This document shows, in pieces, positions 17,801 through 23,530 of a stretch of DNA of 33,461 nucleotides. Every line of letters begins with the position of its first letter. Position 1 is the stretch's first letter. Both the position numbers and the translations under genes were made by a program. Source of the DNA: Bacteroidales bacterium (GTDB lineage Bacteria > Bacteroidota > Bacteroidia > Bacteroidales > F082); the NCBI GenBank assembly GCA_017645245.1, contig JAGCPG010000138.1, forward strand, positions 1 through 33,461, written 5' to 3'. A model generated the notes under the pieces. That model was given only the letters and a program-made list of their open reading frames with translations, was not told the origin of the DNA and ran no database searches.

Positions 17801-18320
17801 GGGTATCGCCACCCGTAACGTATGTAACAACAACACTCTTTACATAGAGAGCCTTTGTTGCTTTTGTGGGTTTTGTATGCGTTACAACTATTTCTCCAGA
17901 AGCAGAGCCATTGAAAGTATAATCGGTTGCGTTTGTTGTAGTAGATTGCGGATCTCCGCCAAAAGCACTACCACCAACAGTTACGCTTACTGTTGCTGTT
18001 ACTCCAGAAGCCGTAGAGGCATTGACTACAATCTTTGTAATGGTGCCTGAAATATCAGACGTGGTAAGCGTAATGTACTTAACTTGGGCAGAATTAGTTC
18101 CATAATGAATACCTTTTGTATTATCAAAGTTTGATTCCGTTCCATCCGAGGTTACAGTCCATTCAGCACCGTCATCAGCAGTACCAGAACCATTACATTT
18201 TTCTTCAAAAACTAAGCTACTTACATTTTCTGTTCTTGTTTGTCCCCATCCCACCATACTCGGTGTCATGAAGACCAGCAGCGCGAGGGCTGCAATCAAA
18301 AAAGTAAATCTTTTTTTCAT
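14886..18320 (-). CDS. Multidomain T9SS surface protein with Listeria-Bacteroides repeat and BACON domain
   Basis: The protein has 1144 residues with a signal peptide ending near GWGQ. In order it shows a ~140-residue N-terminal beta domain (SSLVFEEKCNGSGTADDG...KSVVVTYV) and a Listeria-Bacteroides (InlB B-type) repeat with YTVTYNANDGTQSP, RTGYSFNTWN and LYAKW at about 175-262. A BACON-like domain (GGDWLTLG...VTLTYTYGDNETTTEIVTVTQA) sits at about 520-600. A beta-trefoil-like stretch (GKHYIITNG, GYYTIHD) follows. The final ~350-residue module, GWNFIASPIDGS onward, is clearly homologous to the end of the adhesin at 3-3992 and closes with a T9SS tail (QIIDMMGRVI, TGVYVLQL, TQKIVIK). A surface adhesin or glycan-binding role is inferred. 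The gene has its own promoter and a ~115-base A-rich leader. Confidence 0.88.
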   Translation of the reverse strand: MKKRFTFLIAALALLVFMTPSMVGWGQTRTENVSSLVFEEKCNGSGTADDGAEWTVTSDGTESNFDNTKGIHYGTNSAQVKYITLTTSDISGTITKIVVNASTASGVTATVSVTVGGSAFGGDPQSTTTNATDYTFNGSASGEIVVTHTKPTKATKALYVKSVVVTYVTGGDTPTTYTVTYNANDGTQSPATFEDGGHEAGDYTVLPNNPNSNDNPSFTRTGYSFNTWNTAANGFGTNYAPGSQISLPDITTLYAKWTINQYHVALSSIENVTLTATYGTNSTIAEGQNPEIDYNTEITLNAAGLATGKVFVWDVYKTGESTTKVTVTDNKFNVPAFDVTISGSVVDLDYSNTYTSNVTVGTDKVVISNVEYDAFKAGTSNAAGSWTVTVPANTNKLHLHLACWGTESVTLSVTPSGYSSNIPLTPNSGISGNSPFTWGTENNDKEPYSSDHYKVITFNALEEDVDLTFTASSGKRFVVWGVNAEASTDPYITAANVNIANDATEGSIAYTVHNIPNPAGTLTAAVTTGGDWLTLGVVGANVPFTCSANPNTVERTATVTLTYTYGDNETTTEIVTVTQAALVVTYTYTLATSIENGKHYIITNGSNTKIMGSQGTNNRAAVDAPSNSYNSTNNEYSISSNAGIYEFVINGPDADGYYTIHDANPNTGYLYAAGSPSGNSSNNYLRTQGFNDNNGRWSISFDNDDTSDNYHKAIIIAQGDKTNKYLRFNGNNSPNVFSCYGESSSVQDPPYLYVRNDAYYEFYKDIAKYTTPEEGDPVNGWNFIASPIDGSIAPTTAMLSNTYDLFRLNPSDTKWENIKATTSTNHSDFTGLANGRGYLYANSANTTLHFSGAINTFTTENNANVKGLDEGWNLIGNPYNIPIYINKPYYTLNDTRTAILATGVKNVAIAPCTGVIVEGGQIIFTQTSQNISSNNNGNLQMTLAQTVATRSGNTVETIDNAIVSFNEGTELEKFYFGNNAANIFIQQNNEEYAIVSTEMKGEMPVNFVAAEAGEYTITVNAEDVEMSYLHLIDNIAGQDIDLIATPSYTFNAQPTDYASRFRLVFSANNVNENQNENENFAFVGSDGQLIVNGTGTIQIIDMMGRVISTRSTDERISTNGLNTGVYVLQLTTGSETKTQKIVIK

Positions 18321-18438
18321 TTTGTTTTTAGTGTTTTTGTTAATTGTTTGTTGTTTTAAATATGAATATTTTACTTTGTTTTATTTATCTGTTTTTTAAT
18401 GCGTTATGTTTTGTTGAACTGTTTCGTTTTTCACGGCG

Positions 18439-18446
18439 CAAAGATA
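18439..18446 (-). promoter_or_regulatory. -7 box for the large T9SS protein
   Basis: Minus-strand TATCTTTG. The predicted start near 18435 gives a long, A-rich, G-poor leader of about 115 bases before ATG 18320. The rest of 18321-18540 is AT-rich with no gene visible. Confidence 0.65.
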
Positions 18447-18547
18447 CGAATTTTACTGGTTAGTGTATGTTTTTTTTCGGGTTTTTTTCAATAAAAATAA
18501 AAAATCTAGAATTTTAATTATTAAAGAGGGAAAAATTGAAAAAAGGC

Positions 18548-18578
18548 TTGCGGGGAAAGGAAATTGTTTGTACCTTTG
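18548..18578 (+). promoter_or_regulatory. Strong promoter of small RNA 1
   Basis: TTG 18548-18550, 20 bases, TACCTTTG 18571-18578. The whole stretch from CTTGCGGGG to TTTGCA is nearly the same as at 19262-19295. Both resemble stable-RNA promoters of Bacteroidota. Confidence 0.75.
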
Positions 18579-18581
18579 CAA

Positions 18582-18660
18582 GCAAATAGGGACGGGACAC
18601 TTCGGTGGGCCTGTACCGCCCCCCGCCAGATTGAAGCGATTCAGTCTGGCGGTTGACTTT
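18582..18660 (+). ncRNA. Candidate small structured RNA 1
   Basis: The ~80-nt transcript is predicted from the promoter start near 18582 to the terminator at 18623-18660. The first half (18589-18622) can fold as nested GGG/CCC, ACGGG/CCTGT and CAC/GTG stems capped by a C(UUCG)G tetraloop at about 18600-18605. The second half is a 13-bp terminator stem with a GCGA tetraloop. No convincing ORF with a start codon follows the promoter. The RNA runs into the 3' end of the minus-strand toxin-like gene (stop at 18660). I do not recognise the family. Confidence 0.55.
18623..18660 (+). terminator. Intrinsic terminator of small RNA 1
   Basis: CCGCCAGATTGAA pairs with TTCAGTCTGGCGG (13 bp, one G-U) around a GCGA loop, followed by TTGACTTTT. 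Confidence 0.75.
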
Positions 18661-19133
18661 TAAAAACTATGTATCACTTCATCTCCCGTGACATAATAGT
18701 AACCATGGATTCCTTTTCTTGACATTTCTGAAACAATGTCTCTGAATTCGTTACCCCAATTTTCGAATTCAATAAGGATAATTTCGGCATTTTGAACTTT
18801 TAGACCGTGTTTGGCGTATCTGATAATATTATTTGTGCTTCGAGTCTTTTTTAAGTCTGCACGGGAATCGTTGATCATTACATCAAAAGAACCTTGCGTT
18901 TTATCGTCTTGGTAATGCCTGACTTTGAATCCCCCTTTTGCAAAGACAAGGCACATAGCATGTTCAGTCTCTAGTTTCTCGGGTTCGTTCTTGGTTGCTG
19001 CTTCCTTAATCCTTTTCCAATTGGTCACAAGATATCCTCCGGTCTCATCGGAAAAGAAGTCTTTGCGCCACTCCTGATCTGGGAGGGCGTCGTATTCCTT
19101 GCGAGCGGATGCTATGTCTGTATGAGCTTTCAA
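18660..19133 (-). CDS. CdiA-CT-like predicted tRNase/nuclease toxin domain, stand-alone
   Basis: From the TTG at 19133 the product has 157 residues (MKAHTDIASARKEYDAL...). Longer starts lie in or beside the -7 box at 19155-19162, so they would not be transcribed. The N-terminal linker (EWRKDFFSDETGGYLVTN) and the C-terminal fold with GSFDVMIN (D84), RADLKK (D93, K95), NNIIRYAKHGLKVQNAEIILIEF and GYYYVTG resemble the CdiA C-terminal tRNase domain, also found at the end of some phage Mu F-like head proteins. Here the domain stands alone without signal peptide or delivery domain, so it looks like an orphan toxin module. No protein immunity gene is adjacent; a small RNA faces its 3' end. Its 5' leader is duplicated at 19786-19898. 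Toxicity and family are inferred. Confidence 0.6.
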   Translation of the reverse strand: MKAHTDIASARKEYDALPDQEWRKDFFSDETGGYLVTNWKRIKEAATKNEPEKLETEHAMCLVFAKGGFKVRHYQDDKTQGSFDVMINDSRADLKKTRSTNNIIRYAKHGLKVQNAEIILIEFENWGNEFRDIVSEMSRKGIHGYYYVTGDEVIHSF

Positions 19134-19215
19134 AAGTATGGTGGAATTGAAATGCAAAGATAGATATTATTAATATTACTATGTATTAATTAGATTGTTT
19201 TACTTGTAACTACTT
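19104..19215. repeat. Direct repeat copy A (toxin leader)
   Basis: About 112 bp, from AGCGGATGCTATGTCTG through the TATCTTTG box to TTGTAACT, matches 19786-19898 with roughly one mismatch in eight by eye. It includes the minus-strand promoter, TTG start and first ~10 codons (MKAxxDIASA). Confidence 0.8.
19155..19162 (-). promoter_or_regulatory. -7 box of the toxin-like gene (copy A)
   Basis: Minus-strand TATCTTTG, 21 bases before the TTG start at 19133. An identical box occurs in copy B at 19837-19844. Confidence 0.6.
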
Positions 19216-19262
19216 AGGCGGAGCCATATCTGCCTTTTTTTTGTTTTTTTTGAAGAAAAGAC

Positions 19263-19293
19263 TTGCGGGGGAAGGAAATAGGTTGTATTTTTG
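19263..19293 (+). promoter_or_regulatory. Strong promoter of small RNA 2
   Basis: TTG 19263-19265, 20 bases, TATTTTTG 19286-19293, with the CTTGCGGGG...GAAAT context shared with the RNA 1 promoter. Confidence 0.75.
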
Positions 19294-19296
19294 CAG

Positions 19297-19435
19297 CGGT
19301 CTACAAAATGACCACCAGGGGACTTAATCCAGAGTAGAGGGGCAATATGCCGCTGTGTCCCAAGTGTCGTGGCTGAGATGCCATGTGATGCGCCAGAATA
19401 AAGGGGTTCCGTTAAAGGAACCCTTTTGCATTTTT
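19297..19435 (+). ncRNA. Candidate small structured RNA 2
   Basis: The ~139-nt transcript is predicted from promoter to terminator. Local hairpins include GGTC/GACC (near 19298-19312), GGCA/TGCC around ATA (near 19350), and TGGC/GCCA around TGAGAT (near 19375). A longer-range GGGAC/GTCCC pairing is possible. Its body shares no obvious sequence with RNA 1 although the promoters are near-identical. Its terminator overlaps the 3' end of the minus-strand ORF ending at 19412. Family not recognised. Confidence 0.55.
19400..19435 (+). terminator. Intrinsic terminator of small RNA 2
   Basis: AAAGGGGTTCC pairs with GGAACCCTTTT (11 bp, one G-U) around GTTAAA, followed by GCATTTTT. Confidence 0.8.
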
Positions 19436-19815
19436 AATGTAGCTTTTGTTCTTGATGTCCTTGTAGGTGATGGTCATCATTTTTCCGTATTTGTTCAATA
19501 AAAGGATATCACCATAAGGAATGTTGTTCCTTGATAAATAGTCAAGGGTGTTGGAAAGCATGCCTACATCCGTTTTCGTCAGCTTGAGGACAATAGTCTT
19601 GGCTTGTTCGAAGCCGTGTTTCAAGTCTTTGGACCTTTGTTGCCGGGCAGCAAGGTCGTCTTGTGGCTGTTTGTCTCGTTCAGGATGACAGCATTTGGAT
19701 CGTCCATAATAGAACCAAGAAAGGCGTTCTTGTTTTTCAGGCCTTTGATTTCGCTCAGTCGCTTTTCGATGAAAGGAGAGCTGAAAGCGGATGCTATGTC
19801 TGGATTTGCTTTCAA
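19412..19815 (-). pseudogene. Degraded second toxin-like module
   Basis: The first part starts at TTG 19815 (MKANPDIASAFSSPFIEKRL...) and stops at 19621 after PGNKGPKT. The second part opens at TTG 19624 in another frame (KHGFEQAKTIVLKL...NAKGFL) and ends at 19412. KHGFEQAKTIVLKL parallels KHGLKVQNAEIILIEF of the module at 18660, and the leader and first residues parallel it too. The middle, where the catalytic Asp/Lys segment should lie, is missing. The simplest reading is an internal deletion with frame change in a related toxin domain. The stop and second start overlap (TTGA), so coupled translation of two fragments cannot be excluded. Confidence 0.6.
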
Positions 19816-19898
19816 AAATATAGTCTAAATGAAATGCAAAGATAGATATTATTAATATTAGTATGTATTAATATGATTATTTTATTTGTAACTTATTT
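19786..19898. repeat. Direct repeat copy B (toxin leader)
   Basis: Matches 19104-19215. The same minus-strand TATCTTTG box and TTG start are kept, but a TAG codon lies just upstream of the TTG, supporting TTG as the original start in both copies. Confidence 0.8.
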
Positions 19899-19922
19899 GG
19901 GAAGGATTTTGGAGTCGTCATT

Positions 19923-20004
19923 ATGCCGTAGGCATGAGATAGGATAGTCGGTCATGCAGCCGTGCCGTAGGTATGGCGATATGACCGGAAAAAAATATGA
20001 CCGG
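19923..20004. repeat. Hairpin-rich dispersed-type repeat (GCCGTAGG core)
   Basis: ATGCC-GTA-GGCAT (19923-19935) is a perfect hairpin. CGGTCAT (19949-19955) pairs with ATGACCG (19981-19987) enclosing a second GCCGTAGG hairpin. ATGACCGGAAAAAA is then repeated at 19997. The palindromic GCCGTAGGC core is typical of dispersed hairpin repeats in gut Bacteroidota. No gene is seen in 19899-20053. Confidence 0.65.
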
Positions 20005-20020
20005 AAAAAAAGGAAAGATT

Positions 20021-20042
20021 TTGAAAAAAGGCTTGCGGAAAG
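20021..20042 (+). repeat. Truncated third copy of the RNA promoter upstream half
   Basis: TTGAAAAAAGGCTTGCGG is identical to 18536-18553 (upstream part of the RNA 1 promoter). Similarity is lost right after GGAAAG, and no -7 box follows, so this copy cannot be a complete promoter. It abuts the 3' end of the 20054 gene. Confidence 0.6.
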
Positions 20043-20053
20043 TCTATTTCAGA

Positions 20054-22111
20054 TTACCATCCGCCGCCACCGGCGCTCACCGTGGAGTACATCGAATTGG
20101 CTGTAAAGGTGGTGGATTGACCACCTGAATAGGTGACGTTGCCCGTGTAATAGCCGTGCCAAGAGGTGCCGCCACTGATGGTGCCGCCGTATTTGACGGT
20201 ATAGGTCTGGCTCATCTGTAACTGGGGATCGGTGAAGAGCATCACGAGACTGTTACCGCCGCCAGGACCGCCGCCGCCAGAGAGAGTAGGACATTGATAG
20301 GTGCAGATCACCGTGCCATCCGACTTGAGAATCTGAATGGCATAGCCCGACTGAGTGTTGATCTTCACACTCGGTTGGGTACAGACGCTTGATGTTGGGT
20401 TGCTGGTGCCACCGCCGGTGCCGATGGAGGTGCCTCCCGTGATCTTAAACTGGTTGTTGTCGCAGTCGAAGCCCTCCTCAGGCATACTCGATCCGTTGGA
20501 GATGTTGAAGCCGCCGTTGAGTTCCATGGTGCCGTTGCTGTCAGTGCCGTCGTTGGCGTCGCTATGGACGTAATAGATGCCGCCGTTGATGACGAGTCTC
20601 GAAGAGGCGTTGACGGCATCGTCCTTCTTGGAATAGGCCTCGATGTTGCCTCCGTTGATGGTCAGGATGGATTTGCTTTCGATGCACTCGCCGCCTTCGT
20701 TCTGGGTCTGGAGACAGTTGACGGTGATGTTGCCACTGTTGATAGTCAAACTGCCTTGCGCCTTGATGGCCTTGGGGTTGGCGTATTCGCCGCCTCCGCC
20801 TGGAGGCCAACCGCCGCCGCCACCTGAAGTCACGGTGATGCGCTCGCCGGTGGTGGTGACGTTAAGGGTCAGATCGTCGTTGTTGGCGTTCTCCATGCCG
20901 ATCTTCAGGGTGCCGCCTGCGGTGATGCCCTTGCCGCCCGTTCCGGTGCTGTTGAGGTTGAAGGTGCCGGCCAGGAGTTCCATGTTGCCGTCGCATTTCA
21001 AGCAGGACGAGGTGTAGGAGTCCTTGGTGTTGCCGCTCACCGTGTAAGCCGCACCGTTGCCGTGGGTCTCGATGGTGAAGTTGCCGCCGCTGATGAACAT
21101 ATTGCCGTCGGCGCTGATGCTCTTGCCCCCTTGGTTACTGGTGGGTAGGGTGATGTTGAAGGTGCCTCCCGAGATGTTGATGTCGGTGTCGCTCTTGATG
21201 GCGGTGCAGTACGAGGGCACGTTTTGTCCGTTGATTTGCTCCAGGATGGTGCTTCCCGAGGCCACCACGGTGATGTCGCCGCCGCTGATGTCGATGGCGT
21301 TGTCGGCCTTGATGCCTTTCGACTGGTCGTTGGTAACGGTGATGTTTAGGCTGCCGCCGTGCATGACGAAATCGTCCGTATGGATGCCGTCGTTGATGGC
21401 GTCAGGGACAGTGATTGTGCCTGAGTTGACGGTCAGCTGTCCCTTCACCTTAATGGCATGTTCAACGAATCCCGTCACGGTGAGGGAGCCGTTGCCTTGG
21501 ATGGTCAGGTCGTTGTTGCTCAGAAGGGCGGCCTTCTTGTCGCTCTCAGTGCCGTCCTGAACGGTATTGCTTGTGCCGTCGGCAAGGACGATGACGATAC
21601 CTGAGTCGCAGGTTAGGTCCATGGCTTTGCCGGTGGGGTTGGTAAGGCTGACGCCGTTCATCACGATGGTGGGCGTGGTGGTGCTCTCAACCTCGAAACG
21701 TCCGGGGTTAGCGGTACCCGTCAGGCAATAGGTGACGAGCGAGGTGCTCATGGCTGTGACGGAGACCTTGGCTCCATTCACGGTCACGGCGACTTCCCAC
21801 GAAGGGTAGGGGTTGGTCACCGTGGCGGTAGTGCCATTGTAGTTGATGAACACGGTATCGCCTGGTTGCGGCGCCTCTTGCCAGACGAAGGTGATGCTGT
21901 CGAAGGCTGTCACGGGGAACGAGCTGGTGCCGCTGAGGGTGTTGATGTCGAGCGAGACGGGGTCGTTGCCTTGGAACGACATGCTGTTGACCGAGTTCAC
22001 GCTGTTTTGGTAGACGACCTGTCCCGACTGATGCAGGTTGAGGTAGTATTCTTGGGCCTGAAGGCTGATGCAGCCAAGCACGAGTGCCATAAGGATCGCG
22101 ATCTTTCTCAT
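20054..22111 (-). CDS. Cthe_2159/DUF4353-type carbohydrate-binding beta-helix protein
   Basis: The protein has 685 residues with a signal peptide MRKIAILMALVLGCISLQAQ. An N-terminal beta domain is followed by the diagnostic core of the Cthe_2159 family: VTYCLTGTANPGRFEV, IVMNGVSLTNPTGKAMDL, GIVIVLADGTSNTVQDG, LTIQGNGSLTV, then repeated (I/L)xISGG(T/D)(F/I)(N/T)I and LTINSGNITV turns of a beta-helix (about residues 150-560). Known members bind calcium and plant polysaccharide (cellulose or acidic sugars). Gly-rich inserts (GGGGGWPPGGGGE and a C-terminal SAGGGGW) replace the usual sorting tail. It overlaps the upstream T9SS-tail gene by 4 bases (ATGA), so the pair is translationally coupled. 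A role in binding dietary or host glycans at the surface is inferred. Confidence 0.85.
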   Translation of the reverse strand: MRKIAILMALVLGCISLQAQEYYLNLHQSGQVVYQNSVNSVNSMSFQGNDPVSLDINTLSGTSSFPVTAFDSITFVWQEAPQPGDTVFINYNGTTATVTNPYPSWEVAVTVNGAKVSVTAMSTSLVTYCLTGTANPGRFEVESTTTPTIVMNGVSLTNPTGKAMDLTCDSGIVIVLADGTSNTVQDGTESDKKAALLSNNDLTIQGNGSLTVTGFVEHAIKVKGQLTVNSGTITVPDAINDGIHTDDFVMHGGSLNITVTNDQSKGIKADNAIDISGGDITVVASGSTILEQINGQNVPSYCTAIKSDTDINISGGTFNITLPTSNQGGKSISADGNMFISGGNFTIETHGNGAAYTVSGNTKDSYTSSCLKCDGNMELLAGTFNLNSTGTGGKGITAGGTLKIGMENANNDDLTLNVTTTGERITVTSGGGGGWPPGGGGEYANPKAIKAQGSLTINSGNITVNCLQTQNEGGECIESKSILTINGGNIEAYSKKDDAVNASSRLVINGGIYYVHSDANDGTDSNGTMELNGGFNISNGSSMPEEGFDCDNNQFKITGGTSIGTGGGTSNPTSSVCTQPSVKINTQSGYAIQILKSDGTVICTYQCPTLSGGGGPGGGNSLVMLFTDPQLQMSQTYTVKYGGTISGGTSWHGYYTGNVTYSGGQSTTFTANSMYSTVSAGGGGW

Positions 22112-22596
22112 AGCTTCATCAGTTTTAGGGTTTGACTATCAAGTTGAAGCAGATACATGCCGCTGGACAGCCCGCTCAGGTCGACAACTTGGCCTTCGGT
22201 GGCTTCGAACGACTTCATCAAACGACCGTCGAGGGCGTAGATGCGGGCAGTGCCGGGGCCTGACAGGTTGCGGATGATGAAGTGGTCGTATGACGGGTTG
22301 GGAAGGATCTGCAGTTGCGATGCCGCGTTTTCTTGAATGTCAGTCAACTCGGCGCAGACGATTTTGCGGATGTTGGCAAGGGCAAACGTCGTTGTAGTGC
22401 CATTGCTGTCGTCGATGACAAGGCTTTCGCCATTGTCGAAATGGAGTTGGCTTTGGTCGGACAGTTGGATGGTCTGCTCCTCACCGTTGGTCAAGGTGAG
22501 GATGAGGTTGACGCTGGTGCCTTGGGCGGTCGCGAATGATGCGATTCCAACAAGGAAAGCGATGGTTATCAATAATTTAGAAAACAAATTCCTCAT
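22108..22596 (-). CDS. Small T9SS-tailed secreted protein
   Basis: The start is ATG 22596 (MRNLFSKLLITIAFLVGIASFATAQ), because the in-frame start at 22629 lies within the -7 box at 22627-22634. The 162-residue product has a signal peptide, a ~70-residue beta-rich domain (LTNGEEQTIQLSDQSQLHF...TTTTFALANIRKI) and a sorting tail (LQILPNPSYDHF, ARIYALDGRLM, LSSGMYLLQL...LKLMKL). The N-terminal block resembles the short domain that opens the following gene (YYLNLHQSGQVVYQNSVNSVNSMSF). It is first in a two-gene operon with the beta-helix protein. It may be a surface partner of that protein; no enzymatic motif is visible. Confidence 0.8.
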   Translation of the reverse strand: MRNLFSKLLITIAFLVGIASFATAQGTSVNLILTLTNGEEQTIQLSDQSQLHFDNGESLVIDDSNGTTTTFALANIRKIVCAELTDIQENAASQLQILPNPSYDHFIIRNLSGPGTARIYALDGRLMKSFEATEGQVVDLSGLSSGMYLLQLDSQTLKLMKL

Positions 22597-22626
22597 GAGG
22601 TTTTGGATTTTAAGAGTTAAAACTTT

Positions 22627-22634
22627 CAAAGATA
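22627..22634 (-). promoter_or_regulatory. -7 box for the 22596-20054 operon
   Basis: Minus-strand TATCTTTG, 30 bases upstream of the ATG at 22596. Confidence 0.65.
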
Positions 22635-22729
22635 CGAATAGTTTTTTAGAAACTGAAGAATTTTAGATTTTTTAACTAAGGATCGATGGTTTTCGTATTT
22701 GAAAAATAGGTTTTTCTTTGGAATTGTCC

Positions 22730-22737
22730 TATTTTTG
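22730..22737 (+). promoter_or_regulatory. -7 box for the steroid-reductase-like operon
   Basis: TATTTTTG lies 21 bases before ATG 22759. No strict TTG at -33. It diverges from the promoter at 22627-22634. Confidence 0.6.
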
Positions 22738-22758
22738 CAATTTCCTTCGAAAACGGCA

Positions 22759-23529
22759 ATGATAACGCTTAACCAATACAATATCTTCCTCATCATCATG
22801 GTTTGTGTGGCCGTGGTGGTGTTTGTGAGCCTCTTCTTTGTGGACGCGGGCTACGGCAAGTTTTACGACAAAAAATGGGGTCCGGCCATTAATAATAAGG
22901 TAGGTTGGGTGCTGATGGAAGCTCCTGTTTTCGTCGCCATGCTGGTGCTGTGGCTGTGTTCCGACCGCCGCGACGACCTGGTGCGGTTGGCTTTTCTGTT
23001 TTTGTTCGAGTTGCATTACTTCCAGCGTTCGTTTGTGTTTCCCTTCCGCCTCCGCGGAAAGAGCGTGATGCCATTCTCCATCATCGTAATGGGCGTGACG
23101 TTCAACGTGTTGAACGCCTTGATGCAGGGCGGCTGGATCTTTTATCTTTCGCCCAACGACTATTATGGACGCGAGTGGCTGACCACGCCGAAGTTCATCG
23201 CTGGTTTCTTGGTCTTCATTATTGGGATGTACATCAACATCCAGTCGGACGACATCATCCGCAACCTACGAAAGGAGGGGGATTCCAGGCATTATTTGCC
23301 CAAAGACGGCATGTTCCGCTATGTTACTTCGGCCAATTACTTCGGTGAGCTGGTGGAGTGGATCGGTTTTGCGATTTTGACATGGTCGTGGTCGGGAGCG
23401 GTGTTCGCCCTGTGGACTTTCGGCAACTTGGCGCCAAGGGCTTCAAGGATCTATGATCGATATAAGCAAGAATTTGGTAATCAATTAAATACGAAAAAGA
23501 CAAAACGGATGATCCCGTTTGTTTGGTAA
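22759..23529 (+). CDS. Steroid 5-alpha-reductase (SRD5A)-family membrane reductase
   Basis: ATG 22759 is chosen because the promoter box ends at 22737; the product has 256 residues and several hydrophobic helices. It aligns in full with animal SRD5A1/2: E54 in VLMEAPVF, HYFQR (Y87), GMYINIQSDDIIRNLRK (N160, D164), DGMFRYVTSANYFGELVEWIGFA (N193, E197), R227, Y235 and the terminal MIPFVW matching the animal IPFIF ending. These correspond, from memory of the human SRD5A2 structure, to NADPH- and substrate-contacting residues. The family reduces the delta4 double bond of 3-keto steroids with NADPH to the 5-alpha product. It is the first gene of an operon with an OYE-family enzyme 1 base downstream. 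Steroid or bile-acid substrate is inferred; an endogenous isoprenoid lipid is the alternative. Confidence 0.88.
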   Translation: MITLNQYNIFLIIMVCVAVVVFVSLFFVDAGYGKFYDKKWGPAINNKVGWVLMEAPVFVAMLVLWLCSDRRDDLVRLAFLFLFELHYFQRSFVFPFRLRGKSVMPFSIIVMGVTFNVLNALMQGGWIFYLSPNDYYGREWLTTPKFIAGFLVFIIGMYINIQSDDIIRNLRKEGDSRHYLPKDGMFRYVTSANYFGELVEWIGFAILTWSWSGAVFALWTFGNLAPRASRIYDRYKQEFGNQLNTKKTKRMIPFVW

Positions 23530-23530
23530 C

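Noticed and set aside
18463-18663. 66-residue plus-strand ORF over the RNA 1 promoter
   Set aside because: It reads through the promoter and terminator hairpin, has biased Lys-rich composition and would need transcription from further upstream.
19134-19157. Upstream TTG start for the toxin-like gene
   Set aside because: The codon lies inside the -7 box; copy B has a stop codon in this stretch.
19350-19400. TPP-riboswitch-like GGCTGAGATGCC
   Set aside because: Only the CTGAGA core is present; the second conserved TPP block is missing and no thiamine gene follows.
18541-20050. CRISPR array or integron-like repeats
   Set aside because: Repeats are too long, too few and unevenly spaced; no cas genes, integrase or att-like sites were seen.
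20355-21560. Long ORFs opposite the beta-helix gene
   Set aside because: Shadows caused by the repetitive, G-rich coding strand; no start context or family similarity.
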